From Paraglomus occultum (lineage: Eukaryota; Glomeromycota; Glomeromycetes; Paraglomerales; Paraglomeraceae), in contig CAJVPJ010001237.1 of NCBI GenBank assembly GCA_910592205.1, positions 1-11,222 on the forward strand: 11,222 bases of DNA, read 5' to 3'. Shown here piece by piece: positions 1 through 7,937 of the stretch (position 1 is the stretch's first letter; every line of letters starts with the position of its first letter). The notes beneath the pieces were generated by a model. The model was not told the DNA's origin. It did no database searches and saw only the letters and a list, made by a program, of their open reading frames with translations. Position numbers and translations under genes: made by a program.

Positions 1-1185
1 TCGAAAAAAGGGTTTTTTATATGTTTTACTAGTAAATTTTAGAGCAGTCTCATGACCCGTGTCAGGGGAGTGTACATAGAACACGTTTGAAACATAATTA
101 TATCAACTATAACATTGTCGCCATATATTCGGAAAATAATGATTTCAGGCGGTTCCGCTTTGATTGAACGGCCGAAATTTGTAGACTTAACTCCTCTCTT
201 GTCAGCCGATATTTTGTTTATGAACATAATGCCAACTTCTCTCATGCTTCATCAAAATCGAAAAGATACCCAGGACTAGTCAAGTTTACAGAGCAGACGT
301 GTTTAAGAAGAGGATTATCTGCAACACATGCCAGAAAGTGTGACACTGACTTCATATAATTCCATTTTCTTGCGACAGGCAGCAGGTAGATTCTGAAACT
401 GCATATCCAAATAACCCTTTCTTGTGACTGATCTCTATCGAAAATAATAATACCACACACCTTAGCGACATTAAATGTGTCAGTAACTTTTATTTTGGCG
501 TAGTAACAGTATAAGTGGGTCAGCGACTTTGATTTTGGCTCGGCATAGGCTCATCAATTTAAACAGTATAATTCACAACTTTGTAAGTTGTTAACCACTG
601 TGAATTCAAACATAAAGTGTCTATTGTTAACAGCACATCGTAAATGCCTTTCCCACTAATATGCGGTTGGATCTAAAATCATAGATTTCAGGAAAAAAAA
701 TACGTCACAATTAATATTAGTCCTCACAATAGCTTGTTATGCAGTGCAATGCAAAAGTAATGAGAATTATTAATTAATTGACGGTTTAACTAGTAACAGC
801 TGAATTACTTTACAACAACTCGTGTCAGTCTAATAAAATTTGCGGTATATGATAAACAAATGAGCACTTAATTCAGAATTTACAATATCATTAAACAGCA
901 AGTTACGAAAAATGCTTTATGATTTTCTGTATATTATTCGTATCGCGAATTGATGATGATTATCATAATATTGAGCTCTATTTACGGTATTAGCTGTATT
1001 ATTACTATCATACAAATCAGTTTAACTAAAGCATGCGTGTGGTTATCGAATAAAAAAAAATCTCTTTTACTGAGCGTGCTCCGAAATGTTACGCTGATAC
1101 TATTACTATTGTTTTTATTTACGGAAATAATATAATAATTGCGATATAATGTATTCACATATTATAGGCATATATCAATATTCGT
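1..1185. other. AT-rich non-coding region, left edge
   Basis: No convincing gene is visible. The short open frames here, such as the Ile/Leu-rich one at 950-1135, are low-complexity by-products of AT-rich sequence. An imperfect direct repeat of 20 bp (16 of 20 identical, 40-bp period) lies at 481-500 and 521-540. A possible hairpin lies at 571-605, with ATTCACA pairing to TGTGAAT and an inner stem CAACTT/AAGTTG. On the minus strand, about 242-375 encodes a short stretch faintly like an F-box/LRR protein; this is treated as a weak finding rather than a gene. Confidence 0.5.
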
Positions 1186-1755
1186 TTGACATATAGCACG
1201 CGAGCACATACATATATACCCGGACACTTCTTTCCATTGCACATGTATCGCAACGTTTTTTATACAATGACAACAAAATTTTGCCTCTATTTCATAGAAC
1301 AGTTACAAATCACGAGCAAGTCTTCAAACGACTAATTCTTAACACTCAATTACGACTCGGTTTATCGACCACATAACCGACGAAAGAGTTCGAACACGTG
1401 TCTGCTCATGCATGTATATACCCAAACGCTACTCTATTGCGCATACATCGCTTCACAGCAACGTTTTGCGCAAGTACATTATCCAAAAGTTAATATACAA
1501 CGTGTCAGACATTTGCCGTCACACACATACGCGGCATTCACTCAAAAGTATTCAAACGAACACGATGTATCAACCGCGTAACCAATGCCGTATGTGCTAT
1601 TTAAAAGTTGAATATGTAACGCAGACAATCCTTGTTATCACGCACTACGACAGTTTGCTACGACTCTCAACAAGTGTTTGAAACAACGACTCGGTTTATC
1701 GACCATGTAGTCAACAAAGAGTACAAATATTCGCGCCTTTACGTTGATGTACACA
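1186..1755. repeat. Diverged tandem repeat block
   Basis: A perfect 20-bp sequence beginning ACGACTCGG occurs at 1352-1371 and again at 1686-1705, 334 bp apart. Both copies are followed by a weaker match ending AAAGAGT (1383-1389 and 1716-1722). Other parts of the block also recur in degenerate form. TATATACCC, then ...CATTGC/CTATTGC, then ...ATCGC...AACGTTTT appear at 1213-1258 and 1415-1466. An AAAAGTT(G)AATAT element appears near 1485 and 1603. The pattern suggests two to three decayed copies of a unit of about 334 bp with shorter sub-repeats. The 89-codon open frame inside (1412-1681) is repeat sequence and is probably not a gene. No terminal repeats, target-site duplication or transposase are visible, so a decayed minisatellite or mobile-element relic is equally possible. 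Confidence 0.6.
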
Positions 1756-3112
1756 TACAAATATGCTTTTTATTATTCTATTATAAATAATAATATTTAA
1801 ATTTAATTTACTTGTAAATAAAATAATCTTTTTGTAACAGGTATTTTATTTATTGTAGTAAATCACCCCTGCGATTAAGTGACTCTGACACGGGTCTGAT
1901 GAGTGGGTCACAGGGGATGCCTGGACACTTGGTGGAGTTTTGGGGTCTGATTCGGTAATTACTTAGTATTAGTTGTTTGTGAAGAAACTGCCCCTGAAGC
2001 TGGTGAGAGATACAAGAAGTGTTTGTTGCCTAGTACGCCGGTTTTGAAGCAATAATTATCCCATTTATATGTAACATATGTATAATTTATTTCATGTAAT
2101 GTGAATATTAATTTTATGGTGGTAATACAACAAAAATTATATTAATCAAAAAAGCAGAAGAAAAGAAAACAATAAAGGGTAAAAAAAGTTAACAGTATTG
2201 TTATTATTGCTTATAAACATAATCGCAATGTAATGATATAATAATAAATTAATTTGTTGTAATTAACGTATTAAAATTTATCGGTTTTGTTTGTCAAAAA
2301 CTCGACAGTATCTCTAAAGACGACTCTACTTTTCAGCACTTATCCATTTAATTTATTCAATGGACAATACTGTAGAAAAATAGCGACGAATATTATATTA
2401 CAAATCTACTGCTTCCAATTTTTAATATTGTCTAACATTCTTTTTTGTAATATAATTAAGGTATGCGGATTAATGTATCAAGAATATTAAAAGTTTCAAG
2501 TAAACTCGCGATAAAGTTGGTGAATAGTGTTCGAGGTGAATGTCAACGCCACGGATCACATTGAAAGATATACAGCATCCGAACCATTTGCAATCATAAA
2601 ACGAGAATGACTATGAAATTTCTTAAAAATTTGTGTCAAAATTTATGTTAGTTATAATCATAATGCGCTTAAATTAAAGATTATTATTACAGTAATCTTG
2701 TGCATCTATTGCTTGGAAAGTTAACGCGTGGAAGTTAGAGTAACACGTAGAAACGAACGCTGGAATGTCAGATCAAAAATCCAATTATTGATATATTAAT
2801 TAAATAGCGTAGCACATTATCTTCCAGAATAGAATATATAAAGAGTTGGCTTTCAAGAATTAGCTACACCTCAATTGATGCGGAAGACCACGTTTAGAGT
2901 CTAGCTTTGAGAATATCCTCCGGTCGAATTTGCTCTCCCAGGTTACCAAACGTAATAACAGTATGGAAAATCCACAGCGCCGTATTAGCAGTGTTAGGTC
3001 AAATAAACTTAGGTCATATTTATTATAGACCGTAACTGACATATTTCCGAATGGGAACAGTTGATACATTGGATCCAAAAATTTTTTGAACAACTTTTAG
3101 AAAGTGAAATGT
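1756..3112. other. Non-coding region downstream of the BTB-BACK-TLDc gene
   Basis: This is mostly AT-rich, with a more GC-balanced patch at about 1860-2045 containing GGGTC/GGGG runs. No tRNA B-box, rRNA-like segment or transposase domain was seen on either strand. The open frames at 2287-2490 (plus) and 2860-3093 (minus) have no recognisable protein features. A second minus-strand AATAAA lies at 3018-3023 and could be an alternative distal polyadenylation signal for the gene that ends at 3146. Confidence 0.45.
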
Positions 3113-3118
3113 TTTATT
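3113..3118 (-). promoter_or_regulatory. Polyadenylation signal AATAAA
   Basis: TTTATT on the plus strand reads AATAAA on the minus strand. It begins 28 nt after the stop codon of the BTB-BACK-TLDc gene, a suitable distance for a polyadenylation signal. Fungi use loosely conserved signals, so the assignment is positional. Confidence 0.5.
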
Positions 3119-3145
3119 GTAATAGAATAATTAACTAGCATAGTT

Positions 3146-4823
3146 CTAAATGCTTATTTTAAATACTTCAATCTCTTCAACAGCAAAAGCTTCTTCACTT
3201 TCCCGAATGGGTTTAGAATACGACGATTGTTTTGCACTACAATTTTTTAAGGAGAACTTATGCTGAAGTATTAGATCACTCGTGCCGAAGCTCGGCCCAA
3301 AACATGCATTATTATATATAGCTCTATTAATATCATTGCAACAACTAATAATATTTCCATTGTCGCGTAACGCGAATATAAAACTTTCCGGAGCCCTTGC
3401 AAATGCTCCACTTTTGTTCCAATCCGAAGAATTGTATCCTCCAATGATCTCATCATTTTCTCCTTTAATGCTAAGGACCGAAAGAGTAGGTCCTTGTTCA
3501 TCACAATATTTATGGAACTTTTTCGGTCTATAATCGTATACACTACCGATATAAAGGCGCGTAGCCTTGATTCTGATAGCTCCCCCTATCGCATAGAGTC
3601 TGCGGAATCTCAAGGCTACTTGTTGCATTAGCCACTGTTTTTGTTTGGGCGTAAGAATCGATGACACTAGGCCATCGTAATGTATGATTTCTTCCATTTC
3701 TTCAATTTCTTCGATTTCTTCATCGTACTGGACTTTAATGTCCGGCTGGATAAAGTGCGGCAAGTTTTTTTTAACAGTTTGATCAATAATTCCTTCAATA
3801 TATAATTAATTTGGCAATACTTACGCTCAAGTGGCATGTCCGATCACGTGAACTTTCTTCGCTTAGATCCGGACTGCTTGATACCTTTCTATTTCTGGGC
3901 GGTAATACGGTTGAAATTGGTTTATATTGCCCAAAAGTTTGTTTAAATGTCACTAAATCCATCCATAACTGATATGGCAGTAGAGGAAGAAAGGGTAAAA
4001 CTTTTTCCAAGTATGCATTTTCGTTTATATGGAAAAATCTTATGAGCGGAATACAGTCTTTTAAAACCTTCCTCATATAATCGAAGTCTGCCACAGACCA
4101 GGTCTTTACAGCATCAAGTCTTAAATCCGGTCTTTTTGAAGTGCCCCACAACAGCACTTGTTCCCATATTACATCTTCCGATAAATCGATATCTCGTTTT
4201 AATAGTTTAACCAAAGTTGCCTCGTCTATATCTTGAAAATCTTCCGCTGCAAATATAACCTCTGGCGAATTTTCAATGAATTCTTTGCAAAATTCATCAA
4301 GAATTTTCAAATTCTCTCGGCTTGAGGCCTCTCTACTGGCACGTACGATATGCCGTCGCATAAGATTTTCTTTCTTTGTTAAGCAGACTTGAATTTCCTC
4401 TGCTAGATAATTCAGCTCCAGATAATATGCTGCATCGATGGTTGCAAGGTATAAATTAAAGTCATCGTTCATATCAATGGTTCCCGTGTATATATACCTG
4501 TAAAAAAAGTAAGGTTACGCTTTACACCACAAGTAATATATGAACCAGTTTAGGTATACATACTCGAGTAAAATTTCGAATGTCGAAGGCTGAATTTGTT
4601 CAATTATCATTCCAAACGAACTTTTTTCGATCGAGGTATCCTCGTTATCGTAAGATAATTCTCTGCTAAAATACAGCGAACGCGCACATAAGATTAATCT
4701 GTGTGCGCGAAATATTTTGGAGACTGAACCCTCTCCAACTTGTATCGTAACATCGGCGTCCCGTGGTTCTTCGTACAGAGACTTAATGTCATCCGATAGC
4801 TTGCTTTTCAGACTAATTATCAT
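3146..4823 (-). CDS. BTB-BACK-TLDc domain protein, three exons, complete
   Basis: Exons are 4823-4564, 4497-3825 and 3745-3146. Introns are 66 and 79 nt with GTATGT and GTAAGT donors, and the spliced frame gives 510 aa. Splicing intron 1 reconstitutes the BTB core EYIYTGTID. Domains: BTB/POZ at about residues 20-120 (DADVTIQVGE, then FRAHRLILCARSLYFSREL); BACK-type helices at about 150-265 (FCKEFIENSPEVIF, then CIPLIRFFHINE); an acidic linker of EEI/EEM repeats near 318-331; a TLDc domain at about 337-508 (DEIIGGYN, ACFGPSFGTSDLIL, FAVEEIEVFKI). BTB-BACK proteins commonly act as CUL3 ubiquitin-ligase adaptors; TLDc domains are linked to oxidative-stress responses and V-ATPase interaction. The substrate here is unknown. 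The start is the first in-frame ATG; the frame upstream has no other ATG before a stop. An alternative exon 3 acceptor (GTCCAG, 3736-3731) is also in phase. Confidence 0.88.
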
Positions 4824-6012
4824 GTTGGGAATATCAATGAAAGGCGTATCAATGCCAGATGCCGCAATATGGTCAGATTTGGGTACAATCACGAGATTTT
4901 ATGGATGACATATTTGATGACGCGGATGGCTGTCGGTTACGGATTAGATAATGCGTGGCTCACCTCATTGTAGCCAAACTTGGACAAATAATTAGTATTA
5001 GTGACGTTTAAATTAAGGTTTCACACGAACGATCTCTATATCGTATCGTGTACACTAATCTTCGATGTCATTATAGATTGTTCTGCTGCGATTGCAACGA
5101 ATTTGAAATTTGCACAATCGCGTCTTCTTACCCCGCCTTTGTTAACGTTCTGTTGCAAGTTACACCGACCCGTGGCGATTGCAACGCTTGTGTGCTACAT
5201 TTTACCACAGCGATCGGATACCGTTCGGAGTTACGCAGAAATTCAGGTCACATAACTTCACATTGTGATATTGCCGAGCCAATTGATATTCAGTAATCGG
5301 CGTAAATCGCTAATACAGTCATTGACCTGTAAATTTGGGTTATATACTCACGATTCGTACGTGCGGTCTTTATTTTCGATTGTTTCATCACGCTGATTCT
5401 ATTGATGGGTTTAATTTCATAGTCTAGGGACAGTTAGTAAACGTGCATGGGGGAGACTACCACACAAGCGCCTTTTGTTATTAGAATATTTAACAACTGT
5501 TCTACAAGATCGGATGCGGTTTACAGCAATCAATTTTACCAGAGTGGTATTTAAGGTCCAATATGTACATCATTTATTATACGAATGATAACTTATTAGT
5601 ACAAGAAAGGATGCTTGGAACAGAATCCAAATGATAGCTACGAATCATGTTATTTGATGTTTTAATAGACTGCTAACGGATTAGAAAAATGCAACTCATG
5701 TAATATATAATCGACGGATGCTAGTCAGAAGCATTTTTAATAGCAAAAAAACCATGTCACTGTTGCTTTATGACTGACGATGTCATCGATTTCCGTTTAA
5801 AGCAAGAGAAAGTCCTTTGGATTTTCGGTGATTTTCAGTGTTACTGTTATTATTATGAAATTCGCCTTGTTGCCTAAATCTCCTCGCATTTCAAGGGTTT
5901 TGTATCACCGTTATTTCGTTAAGATCATGTGAAAAATTTCCATATCACATACTGTATTAATATAGCGCCATCGCATTGCCGTTTTTTTCTTTCTAACATT
6001 GATCTGTTGAAA
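4824..6012. other. Divergent intergenic region (5' regions of two genes)
   Basis: This spacer separates the start codons of the minus-strand BTB-BACK-TLDc gene and the plus-strand dehydrogenase-like gene, so it should hold both promoters and 5' leaders. No unambiguous TATA box was identified. The 12-mer GCGATTGCAACG occurs at 5088-5099 and 5175-5186. The first copy also forms a possible stem, GCGATTG (5088-5094) with CAATCGC (5115-5121). The overlapping plus-strand open frames at 5001-5296 have no recognisable domain and are not called as genes. Confidence 0.5.
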
Positions 6013-7045
6013 ATGCCCGAAGAAAAAAAAGAAATCCTTGTTTTTGGTCAAATCTACTATGCGCAAGACCTCTATGCCAGGATGAAGGAAAATTATACTA
6101 TGAGAGTGAGTCACAGAGTATTCCGACATCATGAAATGCACGCACGCACGCACGCACAATTCACAAAAAATGGTTTGTAAAATGTGAAGGAATTTACGGA
6201 AACGCGAGAAGCATTCCTTGATTCATCTGATGAGACGTCGTACGATAACGTTGTTGGCGTGTTACTCGCTAGAGGAGCCGATCAGGTTGGATATCATAAA
6301 ACTATGTATTGACTAGTCTATAACGGTTTACGTAGAGATTTACTCAGGGTGTTCTTATTCTCTTTGTTCAACAGATTATAACGAAAGTTGATCACGAAAT
6401 AATTAATATACTCTCACTCGCAGTTACAGCAATCATTGTCATGGGGGAGGCATCGAAGCTGGTGGATTTGAAGGCTGCCACTGACAATGGTAATTAAATA
6501 GAAGACGACTTTGTACTCCCTCATCAACTGGCTCGTAGGAATCTGAGTTGACGACATATTATATGTATATATTATACGTATCGATAGTCAGTGGTTAGAG
6601 TGGTCAATGTGGTTATGACATTGACTTTATCTATTTGTTTTTTGAATACAGGGATTTTTGTCGCTGATACTCAAAACGACCCAAAAATGGAGTCCCCTGA
6701 AGTACCCAATACCGATGGTAGGGCTGTATTATGATTTATTGATAAATAACTTTACCACTAATTAGTGCTATCATTTATTTTCATTTTGATGAACAGAGTG
6801 GGAAGAGGTAATTCAATTGTCTGGTTAATAACCGGCTTGCATGTGAATTTACTAACACCGCAATCACTCGAAAGATCCTAGCCCTAGAAAACCTTGACTT
6901 TGCGCTCGTACTGGGCGTTCCAAAGAACGTTCTTAACAACTTTGACGACGCAGCGGAGCGTGCCGCTGAAAGAGCAGGAGAGATTGTAGCGGGTGGTGCC
7001 GAAGGATATGAACTAGACGTGACGGATATCGAGATACAGATTTAG
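6013..7045 (+). CDS. Truncated D-2-hydroxyacid dehydrogenase (glyoxylate reductase-like), six exons, possibly decaying
   Basis: Proposed exons are 6013-6105, 6190-6285, 6375-6489, 6652-6717, 6797-6807 and 6875-7045. All phases match, giving 183 aa. Residues 1-123 align with the N-terminal catalytic part of fungal glyoxylate reductases of the Gor1 type: KEILVFGQIYYA at the start, ETREAFLD, YDNVVGVLLARG, KVDHEIINIL, LKAATDNGIFVADTQNDP. The family is usually 310-350 aa. The NAD-binding Rossmann domain with GxGxxG and the catalytic Arg and Glu is absent, so dehydrogenase activity is not expected. The last exon (residues 128-183) is acidic and helical-looking. It weakly resembles the C-terminal helix of the family, with Lys in VLGVPK where the catalytic His normally sits. 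The conserved H-G-x-G motif is disrupted by two compensating indels near 6438-6461. The ATG has a good AAAATG context. It may be a pseudogene or a remodelled short protein; expression data would decide. Confidence 0.55.
6138..6157. repeat. (GCAC)5 microsatellite in intron
   Basis: Five perfect tandem copies of GCAC lie inside the first intron (6106-6189) of the dehydrogenase-like gene. The intron begins GTGAGT and ends TGAAG. The repeat is open in the exon 1 frame, so reading through the intron adds His/Ala/Arg residues and then reaches a stop at 6178-6180. Confidence 0.85.
6797..6807 (+). other. Proposed 11-nt microexon
   Basis: AGTGGGAAGAG lies between an acceptor TGAACAG and a donor GTAATT. 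The following intron (6808-6874, 67 nt) contains a consensus branch site, TACTAAC (6850-6856), and ends in AAAG. Phases on both sides match, adding residues ending EWEE. If the second intron is retained, the frame instead continues to EVIQLSG and stops at TAA (6830-6832), giving a shorter C-terminus. Confidence 0.5.
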
Positions 7046-7937
7046 ATGGGTCATCAATTTATAGAGAAGATTAAACTCAATATTGGTATTTATTTGTTTA
7101 TGATTTAATCTTACCCAACGTATTGCGCACGAGATGGATTATCGGAAAGAAATAAAGTAATAATGGCGAACAGGTTTTGCATGTTGTAGTGCTATAGTTC
7201 AAGAGGTATTGACGATACAGATTTTCATGTTCATGGTGCTAGAAACTAACATCATATTTCTGTGAGCATTTACAGAGACTATACTGTACATCGAATGCAT
7301 CATTGTTAGTGATAGCACAGACTCGGTTACTTTCGTTGTTTCACTCTAGTGTGTAATTGAATGTTTTTCCATTTTAATACATCGAGGTTAAATTCTGCTT
7401 GTTCTGATATTTCTGTCGTCTTAATACTGCACGGGAAAAAAAAGCAACACAAACAATAACAGTAAACTTTCAAAGAAGCTCTTGCTAATAAGATTATGTA
7501 AAAGGCCATTAGCAATTCTAGTTGACTCGGATTTAATAGTAAGTTATAAAATTGGACGAATTTATTTTTTCTGTATGAAACAAATTGTCCTCGCCTATTT
7601 TTTTTCTTCTTAAATTGTTTAGGTAAAGCACGTCAAGATATTGCAAGGCGAAATACGCTTTCCCCTTCTGCTATTTCTGCTCATTTTATTTTCTTTCCAT
7701 GTGGTCGTTTTAACGTTAAGCAATGGCAAACTGTGAATAACAGCGCATTCAGGACAAAACTTTTGAAATTAATGCGCGTCGTATTGTGTCACAATTACAA
7801 AGTTTTCAGTATTTTAAACAAGTGTACAGAATTTCTTTCTGTTATAATCTTTTTTCATTAATATTTATCCACGTGTCTAATATGTCAGCTGATGATAACG
7901 AGAATTTTATGCCGATCGGTTTTATTTGTTCATTATT
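7046..7937. other. Intergenic region between the two plus-strand genes
   Basis: No gene is visible. The region holds the 3' flank of the dehydrogenase-like gene and the promoter and leader of the proline racemase family gene. A TATAAA occurs at 7545-7550, about 390 nt upstream of the next ATG, too far to assign without a mapped transcript start. The minus-strand frame at 7327-7515 and the plus-strand frame leading into 7786-7937 show no conserved features. Confidence 0.45.
7151..7156 (+). promoter_or_regulatory. Possible polyadenylation signal AATAAA
   Basis: AATAAA begins 106 nt after the stop codon of the dehydrogenase-like gene. It is the clearest such motif in that 3' flank. The assignment is positional only. 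Confidence 0.35.

Noticed and set aside
950-1135. A hydrophobic Ile/Leu-rich open frame that looks like a membrane peptide
   Set aside because: The composition follows from AT-rich sequence; there is no conserved motif and no splice or start context.
1412-1681. An 89-codon open frame on the plus strand
   Set aside because: It lies wholly within the diverged repeat block and has no recognisable protein feature.
54-1896. A 12-bp inverted match, GACCCGTGTCAG at 54-65 and its complement at 1885-1896, as possible terminal repeats of an element
   Set aside because: The match does not extend, there is no target-site duplication or transposase between the copies, and matches of this length are expected by chance in a window this size.
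2860-3093. A minus-strand 77-codon open frame downstream of the TLDc gene
   Set aside because: There is no domain, it lies in the 3' flank past a good AATAAA, and no splice sites link it to the upstream gene.
5001-5296. Two overlapping plus-strand open frames in the divergent promoter region
   Set aside because: They overlap in different frames, have no domain, and sit where promoters and leaders are expected.
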